A program made the position numbers and the translations under genes. The notes under the pieces were generated by a model. That model worked only from the letters and a program-made list of their open reading frames with translations. It was not told the origin of the DNA and did not search any database. Source: CAZGYE01 sp964530165 (GTDB lineage: Bacteria; Planctomycetota; Planctomycetia; Planctomycetales; Planctomycetaceae). Taken from it: a stretch of DNA of 22,563 nucleotides. Positions 12,458 through 20,810 of the stretch are shown here, piece after piece (position 1 is the first letter of the stretch; each line of letters opens with the position of its first letter). Location of the stretch: positions 1 to 22,563 of the forward strand of contig CAZGYE010000059.1 in NCBI GenBank assembly GCA_964530165.1, read 5' to 3'.

Positions 12458-13504
12458 GTGAATTCCACTGGATCATTACGGATCGGTGTCTGCTCGCTCA
12501 TGCTGATAGGTCTCGTGGGTTGCGGGAGTCCAGATGCGTCTGATAGAAATAAGCGGATTGTCGTGTACACGTCCGTTGACGAAATCTTCGCCGAACCAAT
12601 TTGCAGGCAGTTTGAGCAACAGACCGGCATCAAAGTCGAGCTGCTGCCGGATACGGAAGAAACCAAAAGCACGGGGCTGTTGAATCGGCTGATTGCAGAG
12701 AAGAACCGTCCACAAGCGGATGTGTTTTGGAGCGGCGATCTTGTTCGGGCCGCCATCCTGAAGGCCAAAGGCGTCTCAGCCGCATACAAGTCACCTGCTG
12801 CGGAGGGGCTACCCACCGCGTTTTCCGATCCATCGGGGCATTGGACCTCGTTTTCCGCCCGTGCGCGGGTCATCATCTACAACAAAGACCTCGTGCCCGA
12901 AGCGGAAAGGCCCACGTCGATCCGTGACTTGTCCGATCCGCGATTCAAAGGCAAGGCGTGTCTGGCGAATCCTCTGTTTGGAACGACGTCGATGCACGTG
13001 GCCGCCCTGTTCCAGGTGATGGGGGACGATGAAGCGAAGAAATTTCTCGGTGCGCTGGTGAACAACGACGTGAAAATCCTTTCGTCGAACGGCGAGGTCC
13101 GCCGGCGAGTCGCCAACGGTGAATTTGCAGTCGGCTTGACCGACACGGACGATGTGCATGTCGCCATTGAGGAGGGAAAACCTGTGGGGTTTGTCTATCC
13201 TGATGCCGATGGCATGGGAACGCTCGTGATGCCCAACGCTGCCGTGTTGATCGCGGGAGGCCCGAATCCTGATGGTGCGAAACAATTCATCGACTACTTG
13301 CTCCGTGCAGAGACGGAAGCAGCCCTGGCTCGCAGCGAGGCAGCCCAAATGCCGCTGCGCGGTGACGTCACGCTGCCCGAAGGATTTCCGTTCAAGCGGG
13401 TCGCCGACCTCAAGGCGATGTCGGTCGATTACGGTTCCCTGGCAGACGAGCTGGAAGCACTCTCCGGTGGTTACCTCAAGGAATGGGTGGACAAGAACCT
13501 GTGA
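12458..13504 (+). CDS. Extracellular solute-binding lipoprotein of an ABC importer (FbpA-like family)
   Basis: The protein is 348 residues from a GTG start with GGAGG seven bases upstream; other in-frame starts lie within or just after the previous gene and are worse placed. The lipobox LVGC puts the lipidated cysteine at C22. The mature part has the Fe(3+)-binding FbpA/AfuA fold signature: RIVVYTSVDEIFAEPICRQFEQ, DVFWSGDLVRA, ARARVIIYNKDLVP and SDPRFKGKACLANP. The paired tyrosines that bind iron in classical FbpA seem absent; the equivalent segment reads VGLTDTDDVHVAIEEGKP. The cargo may therefore be iron bound differently, or another anion or organic ligand. It is followed by its permease with a 4-bp GTGA overlap. 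Confidence 0.9.
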   Translation: MNSTGSLRIGVCSLMLIGLVGCGSPDASDRNKRIVVYTSVDEIFAEPICRQFEQQTGIKVELLPDTEETKSTGLLNRLIAEKNRPQADVFWSGDLVRAAILKAKGVSAAYKSPAAEGLPTAFSDPSGHWTSFSARARVIIYNKDLVPEAERPTSIRDLSDPRFKGKACLANPLFGTTSMHVAALFQVMGDDEAKKFLGALVNNDVKILSSNGEVRRRVANGEFAVGLTDTDDVHVAIEEGKPVGFVYPDADGMGTLVMPNAAVLIAGGPNPDGAKQFIDYLLRAETEAALARSEAAQMPLRGDVTLPEGFPFKRVADLKAMSVDYGSLADELEALSGGYLKEWVDKNL

Positions 13505-15060
13505 CCTTTATGGTGGAATACGGGCGGAGAACATTCTGGCGGCGAGCTGTTCTGATTGGCGTGCTGAGCCTGCCAATTGCTCCGGTGCTGCCGCTCGTTG
13601 TCACTGCGGTCGCGGATGACTCCACTCGACCGCTGTGGAGCAGCGCGTTTTCCGAGTCGGTTTCGAGTAGCCTTTTGCTGGGAGTCGGAGTCGCGGCTTT
13701 CAGCTTGCTGATTGGCTTGCCGTTGGGCCTGCTTTCCGCCCTCTACCGTTTCCCCGGTCGTTCGCCGCTTGTGCTGTTTCAGGCGTTGCCACTCTTACTC
13801 CCCTCGTTTCTGCCGTCGATCGGCTGGAGCAACTTGACTGCCGCCAAATGGCTCGCCTGGCTGCCGTCGCCCACGGGATTTGTTGGATGCCTGTTTGTCC
13901 TTGGGATTCAAGGGATACCGTTGCCATTTTTCGCAACCTGGGCGGCGTGCCGCAATGTGACCGCTTCGCAGATCGACGCCGCACGGCTGCACGGCGGCGA
14001 GTGGGCCGTCCTCAAACAGTCGGGGCGAGCATGTGCTCCGGTCGCAGTCCTCGCCGCTTTACTGGCGGGAATCCTCACGCTTTCAGACGCAGGCGCCCCG
14101 TTGATCTTCGGTACGCGGTCCGTAGCGGTTGAGATTAGGACCAGTTTCTCGGCACTGTACGATTACAATCTCGCGGGTCGAGAGTGTCTGATGCTCGGCG
14201 GTCTGGTACTTCTGCTGACCTTGCCGATACTGATCGTGGGGTTGCCGTCACTGGCCGCTGCAATGTTGGCTCGACAGACGCGCCCCGCTCTGCCTTATCC
14301 CCACCGTGTTCTGAGTGGGATTGCGATGCTGAGTCTCATTTCTATTAGCACCGTTGGGATCGCGACTCCTACGCTGGGGCTTTGCTTGCCAGCGCTCAGC
14401 AATCCGATGCTTCAGCGTGCGGCACAAAAGCTGTGGGCTACGGTCGGCTCGACACTGTACTACACGGGCGGCGCCGGCCTTTTGGCCGCATTACTCGCAT
14501 TGATCGCAGCCTTGGCCGCAGGACGGGACTCACGGCTTCGTTTGTTCGTTTTGGCGGTGCTGCTGATGCTCTTGGCGTTGCCGCCGGCATTGGCCGCACT
14601 TGGCGTCATCAGCATAGCCACCCATGCACCACCTGAACTCGATTGGCTCACGCGAAGTCGGCTGACCGTTGCTCTGGTGCTGGGCCTTCGTTTTCTGCCC
14701 GTTGCCACGGTCGCCATGATGCGTGGTGTGGGAAGTTTGTCGCCGTCTTGGACCGATGCGGCTTCAGTCCACGGCGTATCTCCCGGCCGGCTGCTCTACC
14801 GTGTTCTTCTTCCGGCCCTGACACCCACGATGACCATCAGTCTGCTGCTGGTCATGGTGCTCTCGGCGGCGGACATCACGACAACGCACCTGCTCCAGCC
14901 GCCGGGGAAGCAGTCGCTGCCCGTGGCCATCTTTACCGTCATGGCCAACAGCCCCGAAGGACTTGTCGCATCGCTGTGTTTGATCTATCTCTTCAGCGTG
15001 GTCCTACTGCTCGTCGCCACATCCCAGCTTCCCCGCTTCTGGTCAAGGAGAACAGCATGA
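13501..15060 (+). CDS. ABC importer permease, two fused membrane domains (FbpB-like)
   Basis: The protein is about 519 residues with some twelve hydrophobic segments. It forms two homologous permease halves in one chain, as in the iron-type FbpB family. Each half has an EAA-like cytoplasmic loop that docks the ATPase: DAARLHGGEWAVLKQSG in the first and DAASVHGVSPGRLLYRVLLP in the second. I chose the GTG at 13501 because it overlaps the upstream stop as GTGA; an ATG at 13510 is equally plausible, and an ATG at 13483 would overlap the upstream gene more. The stop overlaps the ATPase start (ATGA at 15057-15060). The family match is good; the substrate is unknown. Confidence 0.92.
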   Translation: MTFMVEYGRRTFWRRAVLIGVLSLPIAPVLPLVVTAVADDSTRPLWSSAFSESVSSSLLLGVGVAAFSLLIGLPLGLLSALYRFPGRSPLVLFQALPLLLPSFLPSIGWSNLTAAKWLAWLPSPTGFVGCLFVLGIQGIPLPFFATWAACRNVTASQIDAARLHGGEWAVLKQSGRACAPVAVLAALLAGILTLSDAGAPLIFGTRSVAVEIRTSFSALYDYNLAGRECLMLGGLVLLLTLPILIVGLPSLAAAMLARQTRPALPYPHRVLSGIAMLSLISISTVGIATPTLGLCLPALSNPMLQRAAQKLWATVGSTLYYTGGAGLLAALLALIAALAAGRDSRLRLFVLAVLLMLLALPPALAALGVISIATHAPPELDWLTRSRLTVALVLGLRFLPVATVAMMRGVGSLSPSWTDAASVHGVSPGRLLYRVLLPALTPTMTISLLLVMVLSAADITTTHLLQPPGKQSLPVAIFTVMANSPEGLVASLCLIYLFSVVLLLVATSQLPRFWSRRTA

Positions 15061-15827
15061 GCAGCACGTTGGTGAGTTGTCGTGCTCTGGTCTGTCAGCT
15101 CGGTGAGGAACGGGTCCTCGACGGCGTGGACTTGGACATCGCGGAAGGCGAATCGGTGGCGTTGCTGGGCAGGTCGGGCAGCGGCAAGTCGACGCTGCTG
15201 CGGATTATTGCCGGGTTGGAAGTCCCCGAACCTGGCGAGGTCTTCATCGGCGGTCAACCTGCGACGAGCGGCAACCGCTTGCTCCTTGTGCCCCACTGTC
15301 GCAGTGTGGCGATGCTGTTTCAAGATCTGGCGCTTTGGCCCAATCTCACCGTGGCAGGCAACGTGCGTTTGGGCCTGTCGGGACTTGGTTTGTCGCGTGG
15401 GGAACATCGAAGCCGCGTAGAACAAGCCCTCAAGCTATGTGAAATCGAGGAGTTGGCGGATCGTCGGCCTGGAACGCTCTCTGGCGGTCAGCAACAACGT
15501 GTCGCCCTCGGACGAGCACTGGCGATGCAGCCAAAGCTGTTGTTGTTGGACGAGCCGTTCGGGGGCCTCGACCTACTGACCAAAGAGTCGATGATCCGCG
15601 AAATCGGCAGGCTGAAGTCTTTGCTCGGTTTCTCGCTCGTTTTGGTGACACATGACCCACTCGAAGTTCGAGAACTGTGCCATTCTCTGGCAGTCCTGGA
15701 AAATGGTCGGATCACCGAGCGGGGACCGTTTGAAGAGATCGCTGCAAACGCGAAATCGCCACTGGCTCTGGCGTTCATCGGACAGTTGGAGAAAACGAAC
15801 CGTCCCAGGGTTCATTTCTCAGAGTAA
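15057..15827 (+). CDS. ABC importer ATP-binding protein
   Basis: This is a 256-residue ATPase that powers the importer from the cytoplasmic side. All motifs are present: Walker A GRSGSGKST (38-46), Q-loop at Q89 (LFQDLALWP), signature LSGGQQQR (141-148), Walker B LLLLDEP (161-167) and the H-loop histidine H199 (THD). It is shorter than FbpC/PotA-type ATPases of about 350 residues because it lacks the C-terminal regulatory domain. AAGGAG lies six bases before the ATG, and the start overlaps the permease stop. It is the last gene of the operon. Confidence 0.95.
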   Translation: MSSTLVSCRALVCQLGEERVLDGVDLDIAEGESVALLGRSGSGKSTLLRIIAGLEVPEPGEVFIGGQPATSGNRLLLVPHCRSVAMLFQDLALWPNLTVAGNVRLGLSGLGLSRGEHRSRVEQALKLCEIEELADRRPGTLSGGQQQRVALGRALAMQPKLLLLDEPFGGLDLLTKESMIREIGRLKSLLGFSLVLVTHDPLEVRELCHSLAVLENGRITERGPFEEIAANAKSPLALAFIGQLEKTNRPRVHFSE

Positions 15828-15890
15828 AAATGAAAGGTTTCTCAAAGAGACAACCCAACGATTCCGATGACGGGGTGAGTGATGGAGCAA

Positions 15891-15928
15891 CGGAATTCTT
15901 GCGAATTCCGCTACGCCCAGTTTTGGGC
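15891..15928. repeat. Two small stem-loops between convergent genes
   Basis: Between the ABC operon and the facing acidic-protein gene there are two perfect hairpins. One is CGGAATTC-TTGC-GAATTCCG at 15891-15910. The other is GCCCA-GTTT-TGGGC at 15915-15928. Neither has a long T-run, so a terminator role is only possible. The remaining sequence of this 112-bp gap shows nothing else. Confidence 0.55.
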
Positions 15929-15939
15929 TTGGCCGTGTA

Positions 15940-16197
15940 CTACGCGGCCTCGGAGATGTCGTCCGCGTTTTCGTCGTCTTCGTAGATCAGATAGTAGATA
16001 TGCGTCGAAGCCTCGTCGAGGTGGACCTTGATGTTCTCGCTGTCGACGCTCTCCATGAGCTCTTCCAGGACGGCCACAACGCGGTCGACCTCCTCACTGG
16101 TGATTTCTTCGACCTCGTCGTCGAGTTCCAGCTCCTCGTCGAGGTACATGTCGCCGTCGCCGTCGAGTTCGCCTTCCGGAAGGTATTCTTCGGACAC
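15940..16197 (-). CDS. Small acidic protein of unknown function
   Basis: The protein is 85 residues and strongly acidic, with a Glu/Asp-rich segment at about 8-40 (GDMYLDEELELDDEVEE). A helix (EEVDRVVAVLEELMESVDS) and a mixed segment (IKVHLDEASTHIYYLIYED) follow. The GTG start at 16197 is fixed by a textbook AAGGAGG five bases upstream; an ATG at 16239 would place that site inside the gene. It has no cysteine, signal peptide or membrane segment, so it is probably cytoplasmic. I do not recognise a family. It is downstream of the receiver-like gene on the same strand, across a 122-bp gap. Confidence 0.8.
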   Translation of the reverse strand: MSEEYLPEGELDGDGDMYLDEELELDDEVEEITSEEVDRVVAVLEELMESVDSENIKVHLDEASTHIYYLIYEDDENADDISEAA

Positions 16198-16252
16198 GAT
16201 AACCTCCTTGTGTACAAATCGCGACCTGTTGCGCCCCACAGGAATCGCGAAA

Positions 16253-16265
16253 GCCCCTCAGGGGC
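16253..16265 (-). terminator. Weak terminator-like hairpin after the receiver-like gene
   Basis: On the minus strand GCCCC-TGA-GGGGC is followed by TTTCGCG. It lies between the stop of the receiver-like gene (16320) and the Shine-Dalgarno of the acidic-protein gene. The stem is short and the T-run is only three, so read-through is likely. Confidence 0.3.
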
Positions 16266-16319
16266 CCTGAAAGGTATATCGGCCCGACGAAGGCGGGTGA
16301 TTAACCCGGATTGTGGCTT

Positions 16320-17159
16320 CTAAGCACTTCGAAGGGACTCGAGCAGGTCGTTGTGCGTGGTGAGCTTGGTGAGGACGGTGTCGACGCCGCACGCTTTGAG
16401 CGATTCCACATCTTCTGGGTGGGCAAACGCCGCCAATGCGACAATCGTCCCCTTGGGGTTTTGTGCGGAGAACTCGCGCAATTGACCGGCCACCAGGTCG
16501 CTCCACGGATCGACGTCCCAGACAACAGCATCCGGAGTCACGTCGTCGTCGGTTGCCGTCAAGATGCGGTGGCCGGCCGCCCGGAGCAGATCTCCCACCC
16601 AGCGGCGCAGCTCGGAGTCGGCAGTCATCACCGCGATTGAACGAGGCGGATTGAAAAAGGGGACAGGTCCAATTTGCCGGGACGGCCCGCAGGGTGCTAC
16701 GCACAAATTGGACCTGTCCCCTTTTTCACCCCCGGGACAGTCAAATTCGAAGATCTCGTCCCGTGCAGCGGTCAACGGGAGCGCCGCTTGCTCGCCAGCC
16801 AGCACGTCCAGTTCTCGGCGGATGCGGCTGCCCGCACAGCGGGCCGAGATGCGCACCGCGAGCGGCCACATGTCGCGGTTTCGCCCGTCCGATTCGCACC
16901 AGGCACCGAAGCAGCACACCCAGCGAGTGACCGGCAGCAGGCTCAGCAGCCGCTCGACGTTCGCGCGCGAGAATTCGTCGGGAAAATGCTGACAGACGAC
17001 GCCCAAATCTGGAAACCAGTGCCGATGGTTCGCTAAGCCGACGGCGTGGTCAATCCTCTGGACGCACTCGACGGCGCCCGCGGCAGCGTGCCGCCGGATG
17101 CACGCGACAATGGGCCGCATTTCGGACGTCTGGGAGTTGCCGAGGACCAGGACCTTCAT
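16320..17159 (-). CDS. Receiver-like (pseudo-response-regulator) protein with an inserted palindromic element
   Basis: The 279-residue protein starts MKVLVLGNSQTSEMRP. Its N-terminal 140 residues look like a Rossmann or receiver-like domain but lack a clear phosphorylation set. Residues about 143-170 are the translated palindromic element (GGEKGDRSNLCVAPCG and onward). Residues 174-279 resemble a CheY-type receiver: SIAVMTADSEL opening strand, candidate acceptors D215 or D217 (AVVWDVDPWS), and K265 (VLTKLTTH). The conserved Ser/Thr before the fourth helix appears to be Ala, so normal phosphorelay is doubtful. The start is 11 bp after the zinc-ribbon CBS gene, with no clear Shine-Dalgarno, so coupling to that gene is likely. 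Function is unknown; a role in signalling with the CBS/korAB cluster is inference. Confidence 0.75.
   Translation of the reverse strand: MKVLVLGNSQTSEMRPIVACIRRHAAAGAVECVQRIDHAVGLANHRHWFPDLGVVCQHFPDEFSRANVERLLSLLPVTRWVCCFGAWCESDGRNRDMWPLAVRISARCAGSRIRRELDVLAGEQAALPLTAARDEIFEFDCPGGEKGDRSNLCVAPCGPSRQIGPVPFFNPPRSIAVMTADSELRRWVGDLLRAAGHRILTATDDDVTPDAVVWDVDPWSDLVAGQLREFSAQNPKGTIVALAAFAHPEDVESLKACGVDTVLTKLTTHNDLLESLRSA
16652..16728 (+). repeat. Palindromic element, long copy in the receiver-like gene
   Basis: The centre is identical to the 81-bp copies but inverted relative to them on the plus strand. The inner 25 nt of the two arms still pair (TGAAAAAG to CTTTTTCA), while the outermost bases no longer match. 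On the gene's strand it is read without a stop and forms the linker between the two domains of the receiver-like protein. Confidence 0.93.
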
Positions 17160-17169
17160 CCAGTCTACT

Positions 17170-17691
17170 TTACAAATCTTTTTTCCGCAGCTCGGCAAAG
17201 CGGATGCAAAGGAATCGCAGGATGTCGCGGACAGAGATGACGCCGACGGGATGGCCGGCTTCGTCCACGATGGGCATGTGCCGATACCCGCCCAAATCCA
17301 TAGCATGCAGCGCGTAAGCGATGGAGTCTTGCTTGGTGACGGTCACGGGCGAAGGGGTCATGAATTCAGCGACCGGGTGGTCGAGCGTGTCGAAGTTCTT
17401 GGCGGCCTGGTTTAACACGTCCCGCTCGGTGAACACGCCGAGGAGTTCTTCGTCGTCTAAGACCAGTAGGCAACCGATGTTGTGCTTGTTCATCTCGCCC
17501 ACGGCGTCGCGGAGAGTCGTCGACGGAGAAACGCCGATCGGCGACTTCTGGCAGAGCGCCTCGATACAGTGACGGCTGATCGACTGTTCGAGTTCCGTGC
17601 CTGACGGATCAAACTCGACGAGCGGTTGCTCACAGGCTTCGCAGATGTCGACGCCGTCGATGTTGTCGTAGCCACAATCGGGGCACATCAT
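17170..17691 (-). CDS. Zinc-ribbon plus CBS-domain-pair protein
   Basis: The 173-residue protein begins with a four-cysteine zinc ribbon (C3, C6, C17, C20: CPDCGYDN...CEAC). Two CBS motifs follow at about 43-100 (LLGVFTERDVL) and 108-165 (GGYRHMPIVDEAGHPVGVISVRDIL). CBS pairs commonly bind adenine nucleotides and regulate partner enzymes. It directly follows korB and is a paralog of the CBS protein upstream of korA. The start is uncertain: ATGATG at 17691/17688 gives the ribbon at the N-terminus. An ATG at 17727, two bases after the korB stop, would add a phenylalanine-rich leader encoded by an AT-rich repeat. No Shine-Dalgarno supports either. Confidence 0.85.
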   Translation of the reverse strand: MMCPDCGYDNIDGVDICEACEQPLVEFDPSGTELEQSISRHCIEALCQKSPIGVSPSTTLRDAVGEMNKHNIGCLLVLDDEELLGVFTERDVLNQAAKNFDTLDHPVAEFMTPSPVTVTKQDSIAYALHAMDLGGYRHMPIVDEAGHPVGVISVRDILRFLCIRFAELRKKDL

Positions 17692-17702
17692 TTTGGCAAA
17701 TC

Positions 17703-17736
17703 CAAAATTGAAAATTGAAAATCCCATAATTATGGG
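17703..17736. repeat. AT-rich AAAATTG repeat and a 14-bp palindrome at the korB end
   Basis: AAAATTGAAAATTGAAAAT is a tandem 8-mer, followed by the perfect palindrome CCCATAATTATGGG at 17723-17736, which covers the korB stop codon. Its composition differs sharply from the GC-rich neighbours. The possible upstream start of the zinc-ribbon CBS gene lies inside it. Confidence 0.6.
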
Positions 17737-18749
17737 ACGGTCCAGGTGTCTCCGCTGCAGAAAAGGGCCTCCAGATCGCCCTCTCCCTTGTCCCGGACGG
17801 TCTGTTCCACTTGCTCCTGGACACTTTGGTCGTACGTAGGCCGGCGGATGGCGCGGAACACGCCCATTGGTTCAGGAAACTCAGGGTAACGCATGCGGGA
17901 CAATAGGAACGCGAGGCTCGGTTCGGTTGCCTGTTCGTCGTGGAAGAGCAGGTCGTCTTCGTTGGTCCCGCCATCGAGCTGGACAATTTCCGGCCGGCTC
18001 ATCTCGCTGACGCGGATGCCTTTGTCCCTGTTCTTCCCGAAAACGAGCGGTTTGCCGTGTTCGAGGTAAATGAGGTTGTCCCCTTTGACGTCTTTTTTCG
18101 AGGCGTAGAGGAATGCGCCGGAATTGAAGACGTTGCAGCTCTGATAGACCTCGACAAACGCCGTTCCCTGGTGGTGGGCGGCCCGTTCGAGGACCATGGT
18201 CAGATGCTTAATGTCGACGTCCACCGAGCGAGCAACAAACGTCGCTTCCGCCCCGATCGCCACACACAGCGGACTCAGCGGAATTTCGACCGAACCGTAG
18301 GGTGTGCTTTTTGTCCGGGCGCCCAGCGGGCTGGTCGGCGAGTATTGGCCCTTGGTCAGGCCGTAAATCCGGTTGTTGAACAGCACGATTTTCAGGTCGA
18401 CGTTGCGGCGGATGACGTGTATCAGGTGGTTCCCACCGATCGACAGGGCGTCGCCGTCACCGGTCATCACCCAAACCTGCAGATCGGGCCGGCTGATCTT
18501 GATACCACTGGCAATGGCCGGAGCGCGACCGTGGATGCCGTGGAACCCGTAAGTGTCCATGTAATAGGGAAACCGGCTGGAGCAACCGATGCCGGAAACA
18601 AATACAAATTTCTCTTTCGGGATTCCCAGGGTCGGCAGCACCTTTTTCATCTGGGCCAGGATGGAGTAATCGCCGCATCGTGGACACCAGCGGATTTCCT
18701 GGTCGCTGGCGAAATCTTTCGCATTCAGCATGGGGAGTTGGGCGCTCAT
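17730..18749 (-). CDS. korB: 2-oxoacid:ferredoxin oxidoreductase beta subunit
   Basis: This subunit binds thiamine diphosphate and an Fe-S cluster in the enzyme that interconverts a 2-oxoacid (probably 2-oxoglutarate) and its acyl-CoA with ferredoxin. The 339-residue protein shows cluster cysteines C22, C25 (CPRCGDY), C56 (GIGCSSR) and C205 (YQSCNVF). The thiamine motif runs from G97 (GDGDALSIGGNHL) to NN126. Segments such as FHGIHGRAPAIASG match the KorB/OorB branch. The start ATGAGC overlaps the korA stop by 4 bp, so the two subunits are translationally coupled. The substrate is inferred from family resemblance; pyruvate or another 2-oxoacid is not excluded. Confidence 0.93.
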   Translation of the reverse strand: MSAQLPMLNAKDFASDQEIRWCPRCGDYSILAQMKKVLPTLGIPKEKFVFVSGIGCSSRFPYYMDTYGFHGIHGRAPAIASGIKISRPDLQVWVMTGDGDALSIGGNHLIHVIRRNVDLKIVLFNNRIYGLTKGQYSPTSPLGARTKSTPYGSVEIPLSPLCVAIGAEATFVARSVDVDIKHLTMVLERAAHHQGTAFVEVYQSCNVFNSGAFLYASKKDVKGDNLIYLEHGKPLVFGKNRDKGIRVSEMSRPEIVQLDGGTNEDDLLFHDEQATEPSLAFLLSRMRYPEFPEPMGVFRAIRRPTYDQSVQEQVEQTVRDKGEGDLEALFCSGDTWTVP

Positions 18750-20632
18750 GAGATTTCGTTTTCCAAAATAGTCCCTATCTTCTCGGCGATTTCGCTGACG
18801 AGGAACGGCTTCCCTTGAACCTTATTCAGCCCGACGGCGTCGACCAGGTAGTTGGCCCGAATCAGGAAACGGAGTTGCCCGGTATTCAGTTCGGGGATCA
18901 GCACTTTGTCGTAGCGGCTCATCAAATCGCCCAGGTTTCGCGGGAACGGATTCAGGTAACGCAGGTGGGCATGAGCGACCGGTTGGTCCTGGGCGAGAAA
19001 ACGCTCGACGGCGGACCGCACGGCACCGTAGGTCCCCCCCCAACTCACCACCAACAGCTTGCCCGTTTTCGGTCCTTGGACCTGCTGCTCAGGGATGTAA
19101 TCGGCAATGCCGGCAATTTTGGCCGCGCGAATGTCCGTCATCTGCTGGTGGTTTTCTGGCGAATACTCGACGTGACCGGTGACGTTGGCTTTCTCCAGCC
19201 CGCCCACACAGTGTTCCAATCCGGGCGTACCAAGGCGCGCCCATGGACGAACGAGCCTTTCGTCCCGTTCGTACGGGAGGAATTCGCCGTCTCCATTGCG
19301 CTCGGTGGGATGTGACACCTGGATCGGCTTCAGGTCAGAGATGTTCGGAATGGCCCACGGCTCGGCGCCGTTGGCGATGTATCCGTCGGAAAGCAGAAAC
19401 ACCGGCGTCATGAACTCGACGGCAATCCGCATGGCTTCCTGGGCCATGCGAAAGCAGTCTGCCGGAGTCGCCGCCGCCAAAACCGGCAGCGGTGAGTCGC
19501 CGTTGCGGCCGAACAGGGCCTGCAACAAATCCGATTGTTCGGTCTTCGTCGGCAATCCCGTGCTCGGTCCGCCGCGCTGCACGCTGATGATGACCACGGG
19601 CAATTCCGTCATCACGCCCAGCCCGATTGCTTCGCCCTTCAGACAAATGCCCGGCCCGCTGCTGGCGGTCACTGCGAGTTCACCGGCAAAGGCGCTGCCG
19701 ACGCATGCTGTCATGGCGGCAATTTCGTCTTCCGCCTGAAACGTCCGGACGCCAAAGTGCTTCAGCTTCGACAACTCGTGCAGGATTTCGCTGGCGGGGG
19801 TGATGGGGTACCCGGCAAAAAACAACTTCTTCCCAGCAAGTTTTGCCGTGGTGACCAAACCGAACGCCAACGCCTCGTTGCCGGTAATCTTGCGGTACTT
19901 GCCGGGAGCCAGCTTGGCCGGCGCCACCCGATAGTGCACCGCAAACGATTCGGTCGAGAACCCGTAGTCGGAACCGGCCTTGAGCGCTTGCAAGTTGGCG
20001 TCGGCGATGCTGGTGTTCTTCGCGAATTTTGATTTCACCCACTCTTCGGTTCCCTTGGGGTCCCGATCGTAGAGCCAGTAGACCAGGCCGAGTGCGAAGA
20101 AATTCCTGCACCGATCGGCTTCCCGCGTCGACAGTCCGAGTCCGCCGACGGCATCGCGCGTCAGGCGGGTCATCGGAACCTTGTGGACTCGGTATCCGGC
20201 CAATGCCTGATCGCTGTCCAGTGGGTTGGCGTCGTAACCAGCCTTGGCAATGTTTGCCTTGTCGAACGCGTCTTCGTTAACGATCAGCGTTCCGCCCCGG
20301 TTCAGGTCAGATAAATTCGTCTTCAGAGCAGCGGGGTTCATGGCGACCAGCGTGTCGACCTGATCGCCGGGTGTGTACACGTCGCGGCTGGAAAAGCTCA
20401 ACTGGAAACCGCTGACACCGCCCAACGAGCCGGCCGGCGCGCGGATTTCGGCGGGAAAGTCGGGCAGCGTGCTCACGTCGTTTCCGAAGACCGCCGAAAC
20501 GTTCGTGAACTGCGTCCCGGCCAACTGCATGCCGTCACCGCTGTCACCGCAAAAACGGATGACGACGGTTTCGAGCTGTTCACTTCGCTTGCCGTTTGTA
20601 CTCTCCTCAGCAGCAACGTCAGTTGATGCCAT
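18746..20632 (-). CDS. korA: 2-oxoacid:ferredoxin oxidoreductase alpha subunit (gamma-alpha fusion)
   Basis: The 628-residue protein carries the gamma domain first (about 24-215: VVIRFCGDSGDGMQLAG, DFPAEIRAPAG). The pyrimidine-binding alpha domain follows, with the family motif YPITPAS at 275-281, then EDEIAAM and TASSGPGICLKGEAIGLGVMTELP. The C-terminal transketolase-like part contains SWGGTYGAV and HLRYLNPFP. This gamma-alpha fusion is typical of two-subunit KorAB enzymes. The ATG at 20632 has GAGGAG about ten bases upstream. On the minus strand TTGACA (plus 20699-20704) lies upstream, but no good -10 partner is visible. The 178-bp gap to the upstream CBS gene holds nothing else I can support. 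Confidence 0.93.
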   Translation of the reverse strand: MASTDVAAEESTNGKRSEQLETVVIRFCGDSGDGMQLAGTQFTNVSAVFGNDVSTLPDFPAEIRAPAGSLGGVSGFQLSFSSRDVYTPGDQVDTLVAMNPAALKTNLSDLNRGGTLIVNEDAFDKANIAKAGYDANPLDSDQALAGYRVHKVPMTRLTRDAVGGLGLSTREADRCRNFFALGLVYWLYDRDPKGTEEWVKSKFAKNTSIADANLQALKAGSDYGFSTESFAVHYRVAPAKLAPGKYRKITGNEALAFGLVTTAKLAGKKLFFAGYPITPASEILHELSKLKHFGVRTFQAEDEIAAMTACVGSAFAGELAVTASSGPGICLKGEAIGLGVMTELPVVIISVQRGGPSTGLPTKTEQSDLLQALFGRNGDSPLPVLAAATPADCFRMAQEAMRIAVEFMTPVFLLSDGYIANGAEPWAIPNISDLKPIQVSHPTERNGDGEFLPYERDERLVRPWARLGTPGLEHCVGGLEKANVTGHVEYSPENHQQMTDIRAAKIAGIADYIPEQQVQGPKTGKLLVVSWGGTYGAVRSAVERFLAQDQPVAHAHLRYLNPFPRNLGDLMSRYDKVLIPELNTGQLRFLIRANYLVDAVGLNKVQGKPFLVSEIAEKIGTILENEIS

Positions 20633-20810
20633 CGTTCACAGACTCCTCGAAAAAAAGTTGCACGGTGCGCGGATCGTGTGCGAGACGGAGAAACAGAGTG
20701 TCAATCGGCTTGGTCCGCGCACATCGCTGCTGATTGGTCCGGGGATGGTGCGTTTGAGTTTCCAGTGGCCGGGGGTGCCTCGTGGGAGGGCGTCTCATTG
20801 GGGGATACCG

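Noticed and set aside
16240..16319. Possible riboswitch or attenuator between the receiver-like and acidic-protein genes
   Set aside because: Only short generic hairpins are visible and no known riboswitch core was recognised.
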